Positions 56,474 to 64,000 of a stretch of DNA of 64,000 nucleotides are shown here, one piece after another. The notes under the pieces were generated by a model that was not told where the DNA came from, made no database searches, and saw only the letters and a list, made by a program, of their open reading frames with translations. How positions within the stretch are numbered: the first letter of the stretch is position 1; each line of letters opens with the position of its first letter. The translations under genes were made by a program, and so were the position numbers. The stretch is from Serripes groenlandicus (lineage: Eukaryota > Mollusca > Bivalvia > Cardiida > Cardiidae): contig JASEVX010000001.1 of NCBI GenBank assembly GCA_031761405.1, positions 204,899,675 to 204,963,674 on the forward strand, in the 5' to 3' direction.

Positions 56474-57514
56474 AACAAGAGGCCCAAGAGGGCCAGTATC
56501 GCTCCACGGCCATAAGGCAAAAATAAAATCTCCAAATAGCCCTGCCCCGTGGTGGCTATTTTTTTTACCAACCACCATGGCTTAAAGGAATCTTGTAGAG
56601 TGTCACCAAAGGAATGTTTCTGCAAAATTATTTGAAAATATGCCCGACACTTTCGGAGGAGAAGATTTTTTAAGTTTTCACTATGGTCATATAAGTCAAA
56701 ATAGCCCCGCCCTCTGGCGGCCATGTTTTTCGACCAATCAACATGGCTTGAAGGAATCTGATAGAGGGTCACCCAATGAACATTTCTACAAAATTATTTG
56801 AAAATCGGCTGAACACTTTCGGAGAAGAAGATGTTTTAAGTTTTCACTATAGCTATATAACGCAAAAAAGCCCCGCCCCCCCTGGCGGCCATGTTTTTCG
56901 CCCAATCAACATTTCTTGAAGGAATCTAATTAAGGTTCACACAAGGAACATTTCTACAAAATTATTTGAAAATCGGCCTGACACTTTTGGAGGAGAAGAT
57001 TTTTTAAGTTTGCTCTTTAGCCATATAGGCAAAATAGCCCCGCCCTGTGACGGCCATGTTTTTTTACCAATCAACATGGCTTGAAGGAATCTGATAGAGG
57101 GTCACCCACAGAACATTTCTACATAATTATTTGAAAATCTGCTGAACACTTTTTGAGAAGAAGATTATTTAAGTTTTCACTATAGCTATATAAGGCAAAA
57201 AAGCCCCGCCCCCTGGCGGCCATGTTTTTCGCCCAATCAAAATTTCTTGAAGGAATCTAATAAAGGGTCACCCAAGGAACATTTCTACAAAATTATTTGA
57301 AAATCGGCCTGACACTTTCGGAGAAGAAGATTTTTTAAGTTCTCACTATTTTTTTCTTTCGGTTGCCATGGAAACCAGAATTTTGAATGGATCAAAAAAA
57401 TTTGAAGGAATTTAGTAGAGGACATTGAGAGGATGCTTCCCATGAAGTTTCAACCAAATTGGCCAAGTGGTTAGGGAGAAGAAGTTGTTTAAAGGAAAAA
57501 GTTAACGCACGCAT

Positions 57515-57545
<31 letters not shown>

Positions 57546-57597
57546 CGACGGACAATTCGCCATGACATAAGCTTGACTGGCTTTCAGCCAGTGGAGC
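56474..57597 (+). repeat. AACAAGAG...GAGCTAA element with ~166 bp internal tandem repeats (copy near BMAL1 3' end)
   Basis: It starts AACAAGAGGCCC with a short hairpin and ends at GTGGAGCTAA after the hairpin CTGGCTTTCAGCCAG. Inside are about five units with starts at roughly 56536, 56703, 56869, 57036 and 57202. Each contains a variant of GCCCCGCCCCCTGGCGGCCA and then CCAATCAACAT. A (ACGC)n run lies at 57507-57548. The terminal layout and tandem core resemble Helentron-associated (HINE/pearl-type) elements described from bivalves; this assignment is inference. It lies 238 bp beyond the BMAL1 stop codon. Confidence 0.75.
57507..57548 (+). repeat. (ACGC)n microsatellite
   Basis: About ten ACGC units within the element at 56474-57597. 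Confidence 0.9.
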
Positions 57598-57834
57598 TAA
57601 AAACACAAATTTCCACGGTTGAACGGCAGTCAACCAACTTAACCCGTATTCTCCAAATCTGTACAAATTAGTCTTCAAACAACCATTACAGCATCTACTT
57701 CCAATTACTGAATTCCCCGAAAAACAACTTTCAAATTCAATTCTTCTCTCCATAATAATTCAAAACAAAACTGTACTCTCCAAAAATAATCCTTACACAT
57801 GAAGTAAAACATTTCTATGCAAATCAAATGTTAA

Positions 57835-58022
57835 TCATAATGGCCAGGGCAGATCATTAAAGTCTATAGGCCCGCCAAGTCCGGCGTCAGCTTCCAGTAG
57901 ACTCATTATCATTGACATGGCAGCTTCGTCGTTGTCATCCGTGCCTGCCGGATTTGCCATGCCCTCCAGTGTCTGCTCTTCGATGACTGAATCGATTAAC
58001 GAACTCTGCTCTTGTAATGAAG
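57835..58022 (-). CDS. Bmal1: BMAL1/cycle, last coding exon with C-terminal transactivation domain
   Basis: BMAL1 is the bHLH-PAS partner of CLOCK and binds E-boxes in the nucleus to drive the circadian feedback loop. This exon encodes the final 61 residues and a TGA stop. The end contains NDEAAM, then [14 protein letters not shown], then DFNDLPWPL, matching the C-terminal end of vertebrate BMAL1, the domain that binds CBP/p300 and is repressed by cryptochrome. Drosophila CYC lacks this region; many other invertebrates keep it. The acceptor is a long pyrimidine run ending TTTTTCAG at 58023; the exon starts in phase 1 with CT, which completes a GCT codon with the terminal G of either upstream exon. 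Residues before the conserved part ([14 protein letters not shown]) are a plausible linker. No clear AATAAA was seen in the first 250 bases downstream. Open reading above 58022 is intron. Confidence 0.93.
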
Positions 58023-58442
58023 CTGAAAAAAAGAGAACATTGTCCTGATACAGAAATGAGTAAGTAAGTGAAATGGGAGCATCTGCAGCAGAAAACATTG
58101 TGGCAAAAGGAGTAATTTGTCCATTTGCAACATGTGTTCAATAATTATACTTATCACATGACAATGCTTGTATCCGGATCTAATATACCCACTACGCATT
58201 TCTTCATATGTAACATATGTAATATAACCGAATCACTATTTTTGTATTCATCTGCGAATGTTTACAAAATGACTGAGAACGCGTATCCGGTAAACACAAA
58301 CGTTGCAATAGATCGACAAGGTAAAGGGACCATTATCATTCATAAAAAAATAAGTATTACACGTTGGGACTATTTTCTGACCACGAAAACCCGATTTTCT
58401 TTTTTTGTTAAAAGTGATAAAAAGAATCTGACATTCGTTGTC

Positions 58443-58552
58443 ATTTCATAAAGTTTTATTAAACTCGTCCTCAAAATGTTATTAAGCTCGCCACAGGCTA
58501 GCTTAATAACAAATTGCTTGAACTCGTTTAATAAAACTTTATATGAAATGGT
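58443..58552. repeat. Imperfect ~52-bp-arm hairpin in BMAL1 last intron
   Basis: CATTTCATAAAGTTTTATTA near 58443 faces TAATAAAACTTTATATGAAA near 58550, and TTATTAAGCTCGCC faces GGCTAGCTTAATAA at the centre. It is probably a foldback element; it lies in the intron before the last BMAL1 exon. Confidence 0.6.
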
Positions 58553-58699
58553 AACTCATGTCAGATCCTATATTTCCATTTATAGACATTTTCCACATTT
58601 TGGCTTCAATGTTTTTAAACAACTTTTAGTGCAGATTTGTTGAATGTAGGCAAAGGATTGAGATTTTAATTTAGCAAGACTTCTTTCATCTAATGTATC

Positions 58700-58929
58700 T
58701 TAACCCTTTCCCTCATATAGACGCTTTCTGACGCCTCTGCTGCAGATGGCTTTGTGAAAACATAGTGACAAAAGAAGAAATTGCACAAAACATGCAATTT
58801 CTCCTTTTGCCACAATGTTTTCCATTTTTAGTCATAGGTTATCCATTCAATTATAGAGATTTTCTATCTTTTGTCAAAATATGTTCAAAGTCGTCTGCTG
58901 CAGAATTGTCGTATCAGGGAAAGGGTTAA
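58700..58929 (+). mobile_element. TTAA-hairpin MITE copy, full length (BMAL1 last intron)
   Basis: TTAACCCTTTCCCTCATATA to CAGGGAAAGGGTTAA; stem TTGCACAAAACATGCAA, the GCAC type with one G-to-A change in the right arm. Confidence 0.85.
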
Positions 58930-59204
58930 AAATGTCAGCTGGTTTTAAACAATACAACTAACTGGAAAATTGTAACTGTAATTGTAATTTTGATTGAGAG
59001 CTGAAAACATTGTGGTAAAAGCATACATTGATCAGAATGAGCAATTTGTCTCCATTTCCCAATATGCTTTCAAGAGTCATTTGCTGAAGAAGGTAACAGA
59101 TGGTGTCTGTATCAAGTAATAGTTTATTAGGAAGCCAGTCTGACTCTCAATGAAGGCATATTTTGTTTGCCATTTTAATTACATATTCACACAGACCATT
59201 TATT

Positions 59205-59385
59205 TTAAACTTGTTTATTTTACATCGATTGCGAAACAAGCATTCAGTTTATATTAATCACACTCGATGTCTGCTTCCTGGAGACTTTAACCAGTGCTCA
59301 CACCATTTGTGTGGAAAAATCCCAAAGGTAGAACCCGGGACCTTTGGTATGAGAGTCGGATGTCCTATGTTTGACAAACATCATT
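59205..59385 (-). mobile_element. SINE family E, minus strand (BMAL1 last intron)
   Basis: TTTTACATCGATTGCGAAAC, CTGCTTCCTGGAGACTTTAA, GTAGAACCCGGGACCTTTGG. Confidence 0.65.
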
Positions 59386-59465
59386 GTGACTAGTGTCATT
59401 CACGTTCCAGCATGGCATGGTGTCTTATGAACATTAGATGAAAAATATGACCTCTAGAGTCACTG

Positions 59466-59673
59466 TTAAACATTTCCCTCATACAACAAATCTGCAGCAG
59501 AAGACTTTGTAAAATGTTCATAAATGAAATTTTAATTTTTAAATAAGAATTGAAAACATTGTGGCAAATGGAGAAATTGCTCAATATGAGCAATTTCTAC
59601 ATTTGCCACACTGTTTTTAAAAGGTGTCTGCTACAGATGCATCAGAAAGCGTCTGTATGTGGGAAAGGGCTGA
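59466..59673 (-). mobile_element. TTAA-hairpin MITE copy (BMAL1 last intron)
   Basis: TTAAACATTTCCCTCATACA to GTGGGAAAGGGCTGA; hairpin TTGCTCAATATGAGCAA. Confidence 0.7.
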
Positions 59674-59902
59674 ACAAGTAAAGTTAATCAAGGTTAAGTT
59701 AACAAACCAAGGTTTAGCTCTCCAGAACTATGACCTTTACCTTGGTAATTTAGCAATTTAATGATGTTCAATGACCCAATGATACATCTGAAAAAAGTTG
59801 AATAAGGTGCCGTCGACCAGGAAAGTGAATGCACCCATGCAAAAAACCTTTAAAGCAAGGTTAAATGACAAAAATCCCAGCTAAGTGTTAATACACCATA
59901 TT

Positions 59903-60212
59903 TACCCTTTCCCAACTGTAGACGCATTTTGATGCATCTGCAACAGACAACTTTTGAAAATATTGTTACAAAAGGTGAAATTGCTCAAAAGAACCAATTT
60001 CTGCTCATGCCACAATGTTTTCAACTTTTTAGAGTAAACCTTAAAAATCTCGATTAAAGATAGCTTAATTGTTAAATAAAGTTGAAAGCATTGTGGCCAA
60101 AGCAGAAATTGCTAATCATGAGCAATTTCACCTTTGCCCACAATGTTTTCAAACGTCGTCTGCTGCGATTGCGTAAAAATGAGTCTATATGTGGGAAAGG
60201 GGTAAATAGCCA
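59903..60212 (-). mobile_element. Chimeric TTAA-hairpin MITE at border of BMAL1 exon unit 1
   Basis: A left part of plus type (TTTACCCTTTCCCAACTGTA) is joined at about 60030 to the right part of a minus-type copy ending GTGGGAAAGGGGTAAA. Confidence 0.65.
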
Positions 60213-60359
60213 ACCCTGTCTACTGCAACCACACTTAAAGTTTCCCAATTACTTACATTTCTGCGTAAATGAACCTGCAAATATAGACCACCTATGAACA
60301 AAGACTAGTCTTCCCATGGGTGGTCTTTATACACAGGTTCAACTATACATTATACATAC

Positions 60360-60449
60360 CCTCTGAACCAGCTCCAGAAATGCTAATACCATTAGGCCCT
60401 CTGCCATACTGTGGGCTTGAAATCGAACGTCCGATGTTGCGATTTATAC
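60360..60449 (-). CDS. Bmal1: Probable BMAL1 cassette exon A (tandem-duplicated exon, 90 bp)
   Basis: On the minus strand an acceptor (CTTTTAATTGTTGATCTAG) is followed by 90 bp and a donor GAGG|GTATGT (GT at 60359-60358). The exon begins with two bases of a codon and ends with one, so it is phase 1-1 and its final G joins the CT of the last BMAL1 exon to give Ala. It encodes INRNIGRSISSPQYGRG, then PNGISISGAGSE: Ser/Gly-rich, low complexity, as expected for the variable linker before the C-terminal domain. A paralogous exon lies 0.7 kb upstream (61145-61231), with about half of the residues shared, including N-terminal IN and C-terminal GAGSE. It could be used alone, together with its twin or skipped, without a frameshift. 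Assignment to BMAL1 rests on strand, phase and position, not on a recognised motif. Confidence 0.75.
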
Positions 60450-60526
60450 CTAGATCAACAATTAAAAGGAAACTAGAACTTTTGAATAGATTTCAGGGAA
60501 TTGTTCATATTAGAAAATCTCACCTT

Positions 60527-60600
60527 TGGCCACAATGTTTTAAAAAGTCATCTGCTGCTATTGCATCAGAATGCATCTATATGAGGGAAAGGGTAAAATA
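60527..60600 (-). mobile_element. TTAA-hairpin MITE right end at border of BMAL1 exon unit 2
   Basis: Only CACCTTTGGCCACAATGTTT through GAGGGAAAGGGTAAAA remains. Confidence 0.65.
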
Positions 60601-60736
60601 GCATACCCTGTCTACTGCAACCACACTTTTACTTTCCCAATTACTTGCATTTCTGCATAAATGATCCTGCAATTAAAGACCACCTTTGATCAAACACCAG
60701 ATTGTTGTTTTCCCATGGGTGGTCTTTATACACAGG

Positions 60737-60983
60737 TTAACCCTTTCCCACACACACAAAATCTGCAGCAGACGACTTTGAAAACATAGTGACAAAAACC
60801 TGAAAAATCTCGATTAAAGATAGCTTAATTGTTAAATAAAGTTGATAATATTGTGACAAAAGGAGAAATTGCTCATTTTAAGCAATTTCTTCTTTGGCCA
60901 CAATGTTTTCGTCAAAAGTCGTCTGCTGCTATTGCATCAGAATGCCCACATACAAAATGCTTCTATATGTGGGAAAGGGGTAA
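60737..60983 (-). mobile_element. TTAA-hairpin MITE at border of BMAL1 exon units 2 and 3, full length
   Basis: TTAACCCTTTCCCACACACA to GTGGGAAAGGGGTAAA; it stands where unit 2 should have its exon. Confidence 0.8.
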
Positions 60984-61144
60984 ATAGCCAACCCTGTCTA
61001 CTGCAACCACACTTTAAGTTTCCCAATTACTTAAATTTCTGTATAAATGACCCTGCAAATAAAGACCACCTGTGAACACAGACCAGATTGTTGTCTTCCC
61101 ATGGGTGGTCTTTATACACAGGTTCAACTATACATTATACATAC

Positions 61145-61231
61145 CCTCTGAACCAGCTCCAGGAAGGTTTATACCATTATGCCCTCTGAATTGTGACATT
61201 GAACTTGAACGTATGTAGTTGGGATTTATAC
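61145..61231 (-). CDS. Bmal1: Probable BMAL1 cassette exon B (tandem-duplicated exon, 87 bp)
   Basis: This is the paralogue of the exon at 60360-60449, with the same acceptor sequence (AATTGTTGATCTAG), the same donor GAGG|GTATGT (GT at 61144-61143) and the same phase 1-1. It is 87 bp, one codon shorter. It encodes INPNYIRSSSMSQFRGH, then NGINLPGAGSE. Differences from exon A concentrate in the middle, while both splice borders and the GAGSE end are kept and neither copy has a stop, which suggests both are functional. Flanking intron is duplicated too. Exons further upstream (PAS-B and so on) were not found between 61232 and 64000, which is mostly repeats. Confidence 0.75.
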
Positions 61232-61404
61232 CTAGATCAACAATTAAAAGGAAATTAGCAATTGACACTTCATTTCATACAGGCAACTTTGTGTTGAAAA
61301 GTTCCAGGCAAAAATACGGAAAATTGCTTACAAATGAAACTAGAACTATCACTGAAGATGATAAATACCCCCTAAACAGCACCTTGACCTACACCATAAC
61401 TTAA

Positions 61405-61633
61405 TAAGTAAAAGGGCCATAACCCTGTAAAATAACATGCAATTGTACCCCCTTTTTATGATATGCACATCTCCTCTTGGTATAGAAGCTTCATGTAAAA
61501 TTCTATTGAATTCCACCTAGTGGTTTGTAAGAAATAGGCCGGACAAAATATGGCTTCCGGCCGGCCGACAGACAGACAGACTGCCCGACACAGTGACTCC
61601 TATATACCCCCTCTTCTTTGAAGGGGGTATAAC
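61405..61633 (+). repeat. Interspersed element with GGGGGTATA terminal hairpin
   Basis: It runs from AAAGGGCCATAACCCTG to a terminal stem TATACCCCCTCTTC/GAAGGGGGTATA. It includes the (GACA)n-containing stretch GACAGACAGACAGACTGCC just before the hairpin, a layout like the other hairpin-ended elements here. Confidence 0.5.
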
Positions 61634-61716
61634 TATAACTTTTGTTCATTATAGGAAATTTCGCCTTTTATAACAAAAAAATCCAAACTTGCAAATTTGT
61701 AGTAATTACACGAAAA

Positions 61717-63288
61717 CAAGAGGGCCATGATGGCCCTTGAATCGCTCACCTGATTTTTTTTTTTTCACTTTAGCTATATAAGCCCCGCCCCCTGGCAGCC
61801 ATAGTTTCCGACCAACAACTTGGCTTAAAGGAATCTGATAGAGGGTCACCCTAGGAACATTTCTACAAAATTATTTGAAAATCGGCCAGATACTTTTGGA
61901 GGAGAAGATTTTTTAAGTTTTCACTATAGCCATATAATGCAAAATAGCCCTGCCCACTGGCGGCCGTGTTTTTTGACCAATCAACATGGCTTGAAGGAAT
62001 CTGAAAGTGGGTCATCCAAGGAACATTTCTACAAAATTATTTGAAAATCGGGCTAATACTTTTGGAGGAGAAGATTTTTTAAGTTTGCACTATAGCCATA
62101 TAAGGCAAAAAAGTCCCGCCCCCCTGGCGTCCGTGTTTTTCGACCAATCAACATGGCTTGAAGGAATCTGATAGAGGGTCACCCAAGGAACATTTCTACA
62201 AAATTATTTGAAAATCTGCCAAGCAGTTTGGGAGATGAAGAATTTTGAAGTTTTTTTCGTTTCGTTGCCATGGAAACCAGAATTCTGCATGGATCCCAAA
62301 AATTTGAAGGAATTCTGGTGAGGTCATTGAGAGGATGCTTTCTGTGAAGTTTCATCCCAATTGACCCACTGGTTACTGAGTAGATGTTGAAGATTTTTTA
62401 AGTTTTCACTTTGGCCATATAAGGCAAAATAGCCCCCGCCCCCTGGCGGCCATGTTTTTCGACCAATCAACATTGCTTGAAGGAATCTGATAGAGGGTCA
62501 CCCAAGGAACATTTCTACAAAATTATTTGAAAATCGGCCTGACACTTATGGAGGAGAAGGTTTTTTAAGTTTTCACTATAGCCATAAAAGGCAAAATAGC
62601 CCCGCCCCCTGGCGGCCATGTGTTTTGACCAATCAACATGGCTTGAAGGAATCTGATAGAGGATCACCCAAGGAACATTTCTACAAAATTATTTGAAAAT
62701 CGGCTTGACACTTCTGGTGGAGAAGATTTTTTAAGTTTGCACTATAGCCATATAAGGCAAAATAGCCCGCCCCCCCCTGGCGGCCATATTTTTCGACCAA
62801 TCAACATGGCTTGAAGGAATCTGATAGAGGGTCACCCAAGGAACATTTCTACAAAATTATTTGAAAATCGGCCTTACATTTTCGGAGGAGAAGATTTTTT
62901 AAGTTTTCACTATAGCCATATAAGGCAAAATAGCCCCGCCCCCCCCCTGGCGGCCATGTTTTTCGACCAATCAACACGGCTTGAAGGAATCTGATAGAGG
63001 GTCATACAAGGAACATTTCTACAAAATTATTTGAAAATCTGCCAAGCAGTTTTGGAGAAGAAGAATTTTGAAGTTTTTTCCGTTTCGTTGCCATGGAAAC
63101 CAGAATTTTGCATGGATCCCAAAAATTTGAAGGAATTCTGGTGAGGTCATTGAGAGGATGCTTTCTGTGAAGTTTCATCCAAATTGACCCACTGGTTACT
63201 GAGGAGGAGAAGAAGTTGACGCACGACGCACGCCGGACAAAAGGTGATCACAATAACTCACCTTGAGCAAAGCTCAGGTGAGCTAATA
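61717..63288 (+). repeat. AACAAGAGGGCC...GAGCTAA element with ~166 bp internal tandem repeats (BMAL1 intron copy)
   Basis: The 5' end is AACAAGAGGGCCATGATGGC with a perfect small hairpin, then ATCGCTCACC. The 3' end is GATCACAATAACTCACC, a hairpin CTTGAGCAAAGCTCAGG, then GTGAGCTAA. Seven core units begin at 61781, 61946, 62112, 62431, 62598, 62764 and 62932, a step of 165-168 bp except where a different block with GTTGCCATGGAAACCAGAAT intervenes (62260-62390 and 63085-63210). Most units hold a GC-box/CTCF-like core and a CCAAT box. It is non-autonomous, with no ORF. Confidence 0.8.
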
Positions 63289-63289
63289 A

Positions 63290-63490
63290 AACGGGTACCG
63301 GTAGCTATTCCCAGTCCATTGGCAGCCATATTTATCAACTAATCAAGATTGTATTAAGTATTAACCAATTGAGGACCATCTAGGGCCAGATAGTGACAAC
63401 CAATCAATAAGGCTTGAGCAATTATTGCAGAGGGTTGCATTTCTGCAAAATTATCTTTGAATCAAAAAAGCAGATTTAGATGAGAATAAT
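63290..63490. other. Diverged repeat sequence, no exon seen
   Basis: TTGGCAGCCATATTTATCAA and CAATCAATAAGGCTTGAGCA echo the 166 bp units. No BMAL1 exon was recognised here. Confidence 0.45.
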
Positions 63491-63708
63491 TTGAAATTAA
63501 TGAGATTATCAAGGTTTTCCTTCAATTTCGTCTAGTGACCTGGACTTTGACCCCATATTCGAATATTGCTTAAATATCATCCATTGGTTTAGGAGGAGAA
63601 GTTGTTTGTAGGAAAATGTGAATGGACAGACGTGAAGATGACGGACGCTGGATGGTGAGTGATCACAATAAATCACCCAGCACTTACTGCTAACATAAGC
63701 TAAAACAT
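63490..63708 (+). repeat. 3' end of an AACAAGAG...GAGCTAA-type element
   Basis: It contains CCTTCAATTTCGTCTAGTGA and GATCACAATAAATCACCCAG and ends in AAGCTAAAA, as in the copy at 50198. Confidence 0.5.
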
Positions 63709-63860
63709 ACAAGCAAAGTTTCATAGTTTTAAAGTTTTTAGAACACACCACTTTTAAACATTTCATTTGAAAAGGTTCTATTTTTATTGTTCATACCAAT
63801 TATATTTCACAATATATTTTCAGTGTTGTCTTGAATCAGCTTTAAAGGCATGCTAAACTC

Positions 63861-64000
63861 TTAACCCTTTGCCCCTTACAGAAGTTTTCTGACACCTCTA
63901 CAACAGAAGACTTTTGAAGCATCATAGCAAAAGGATGAATTGCTCATAATGAGAAATTTCTCTCTTTGCCAAAATGATTTCAATTCTATTCAACTAGAAC
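63861..64000 (+). mobile_element. TTAA-hairpin MITE copy, cut by window end
   Basis: TTAACCCTTTGCCCCTTACA followed by the hairpin TTGCTCATAATGAGAAA. Confidence 0.65.

Larger units (their letters stand above)
59985..61250 (-). repeat. Tandem array of ~0.4-0.8 kb units holding the two BMAL1 cassette exons
   Basis: The intron segment running from CCCTGTCTACTGCAACCACAC to CATGGGTGGTCTTTATACAC appears three times: about 60190-60340, 60601-60736 and 60985-61130. In the first and third copies it is followed on the plus strand by a cassette exon. In the middle copy the exon is absent and a MITE starts directly after the shared segment (TTAA at 60737). Each copy is preceded by a MITE right end (about 60186, 60600, 60983), and two of these MITEs share the internal stretch AAAGATAGCTTAATTG. 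The array probably grew by recombination between MITE copies, and the middle exon was lost. Confidence 0.75.

Noticed and set aside
57459..57671. ORF with (HAR T)n-like repeats
   Set aside because: Translation of the (ACGC)n microsatellite inside a repeat element.
61232..64000. Search for further upstream BMAL1 exons (PAS-B region)
   Set aside because: The stretch is almost all tandem-repeat elements; no recognisable PAS or linker exon.

Overview
The window looks like nuclear DNA from a bivalve mollusc, probably a heterodont clam or mussel. It is AT-rich and almost without long ORFs. It is packed with short non-autonomous transposons, tRNA-headed SINEs and minisatellites, and genes appear only as small exons with GT-AG borders. 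The species cannot be named from the sequence alone.

Only two host genes could be supported, both on the minus strand. At the left, 4911-5367 is an exon of a small TNF-receptor-like membrane protein: signal peptide, one six-cysteine domain, one transmembrane helix and the start of a cytoplasmic tail. Its probable non-coding first exon is at about 8439-8590, behind a promoter with a perfect CRE, a CCAAT box and a TATA-like AT run. At the right, 57835-58022 is the last coding exon of the circadian bHLH-PAS activator BMAL1 (cycle/ARNTL), recognised by its C-terminal transactivation helix and the ending DLPWPL. Upstream lie two homologous, phase-compatible cassette exons (60360-60449 and 61145-61231) that look like alternative exons of the same gene. 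They sit in a tandem array of about 0.8 kb units whose borders are MITE ends.

The rest is repeats. (1) The dominant family has more than 60 full or partial copies of a 180-260 bp MITE with TTAA target sites and TTAACCCTTTCCC termini (piggyBac-like), built around a long central hairpin. (2) A second palindromic MITE family has GAGCCGTCCCGCGAG termini. (3) At least four tRNA-headed SINE families occur, three sharing the 3' tail GGCGTTAAACCCC plus (CAAT)n. (4) Elements starting AACAAGAGGGCC and ending GAGCTAA carry internal tandem repeats. In two of them, flanking and inside BMAL1, each unit of about 166 bp carries a CTCF-like core and a CCAAT box. (5) There are decayed LINE reverse transcriptase fragments. 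(6) There are minisatellites of 23, 27, 29, 53, 61 and 69 bp.

Between about 9 kb and 57 kb I found no convincing host exon. That stretch reads as a long transposon-filled intergenic or intronic region. No rRNA, CRISPR array or intact autonomous transposon was seen.
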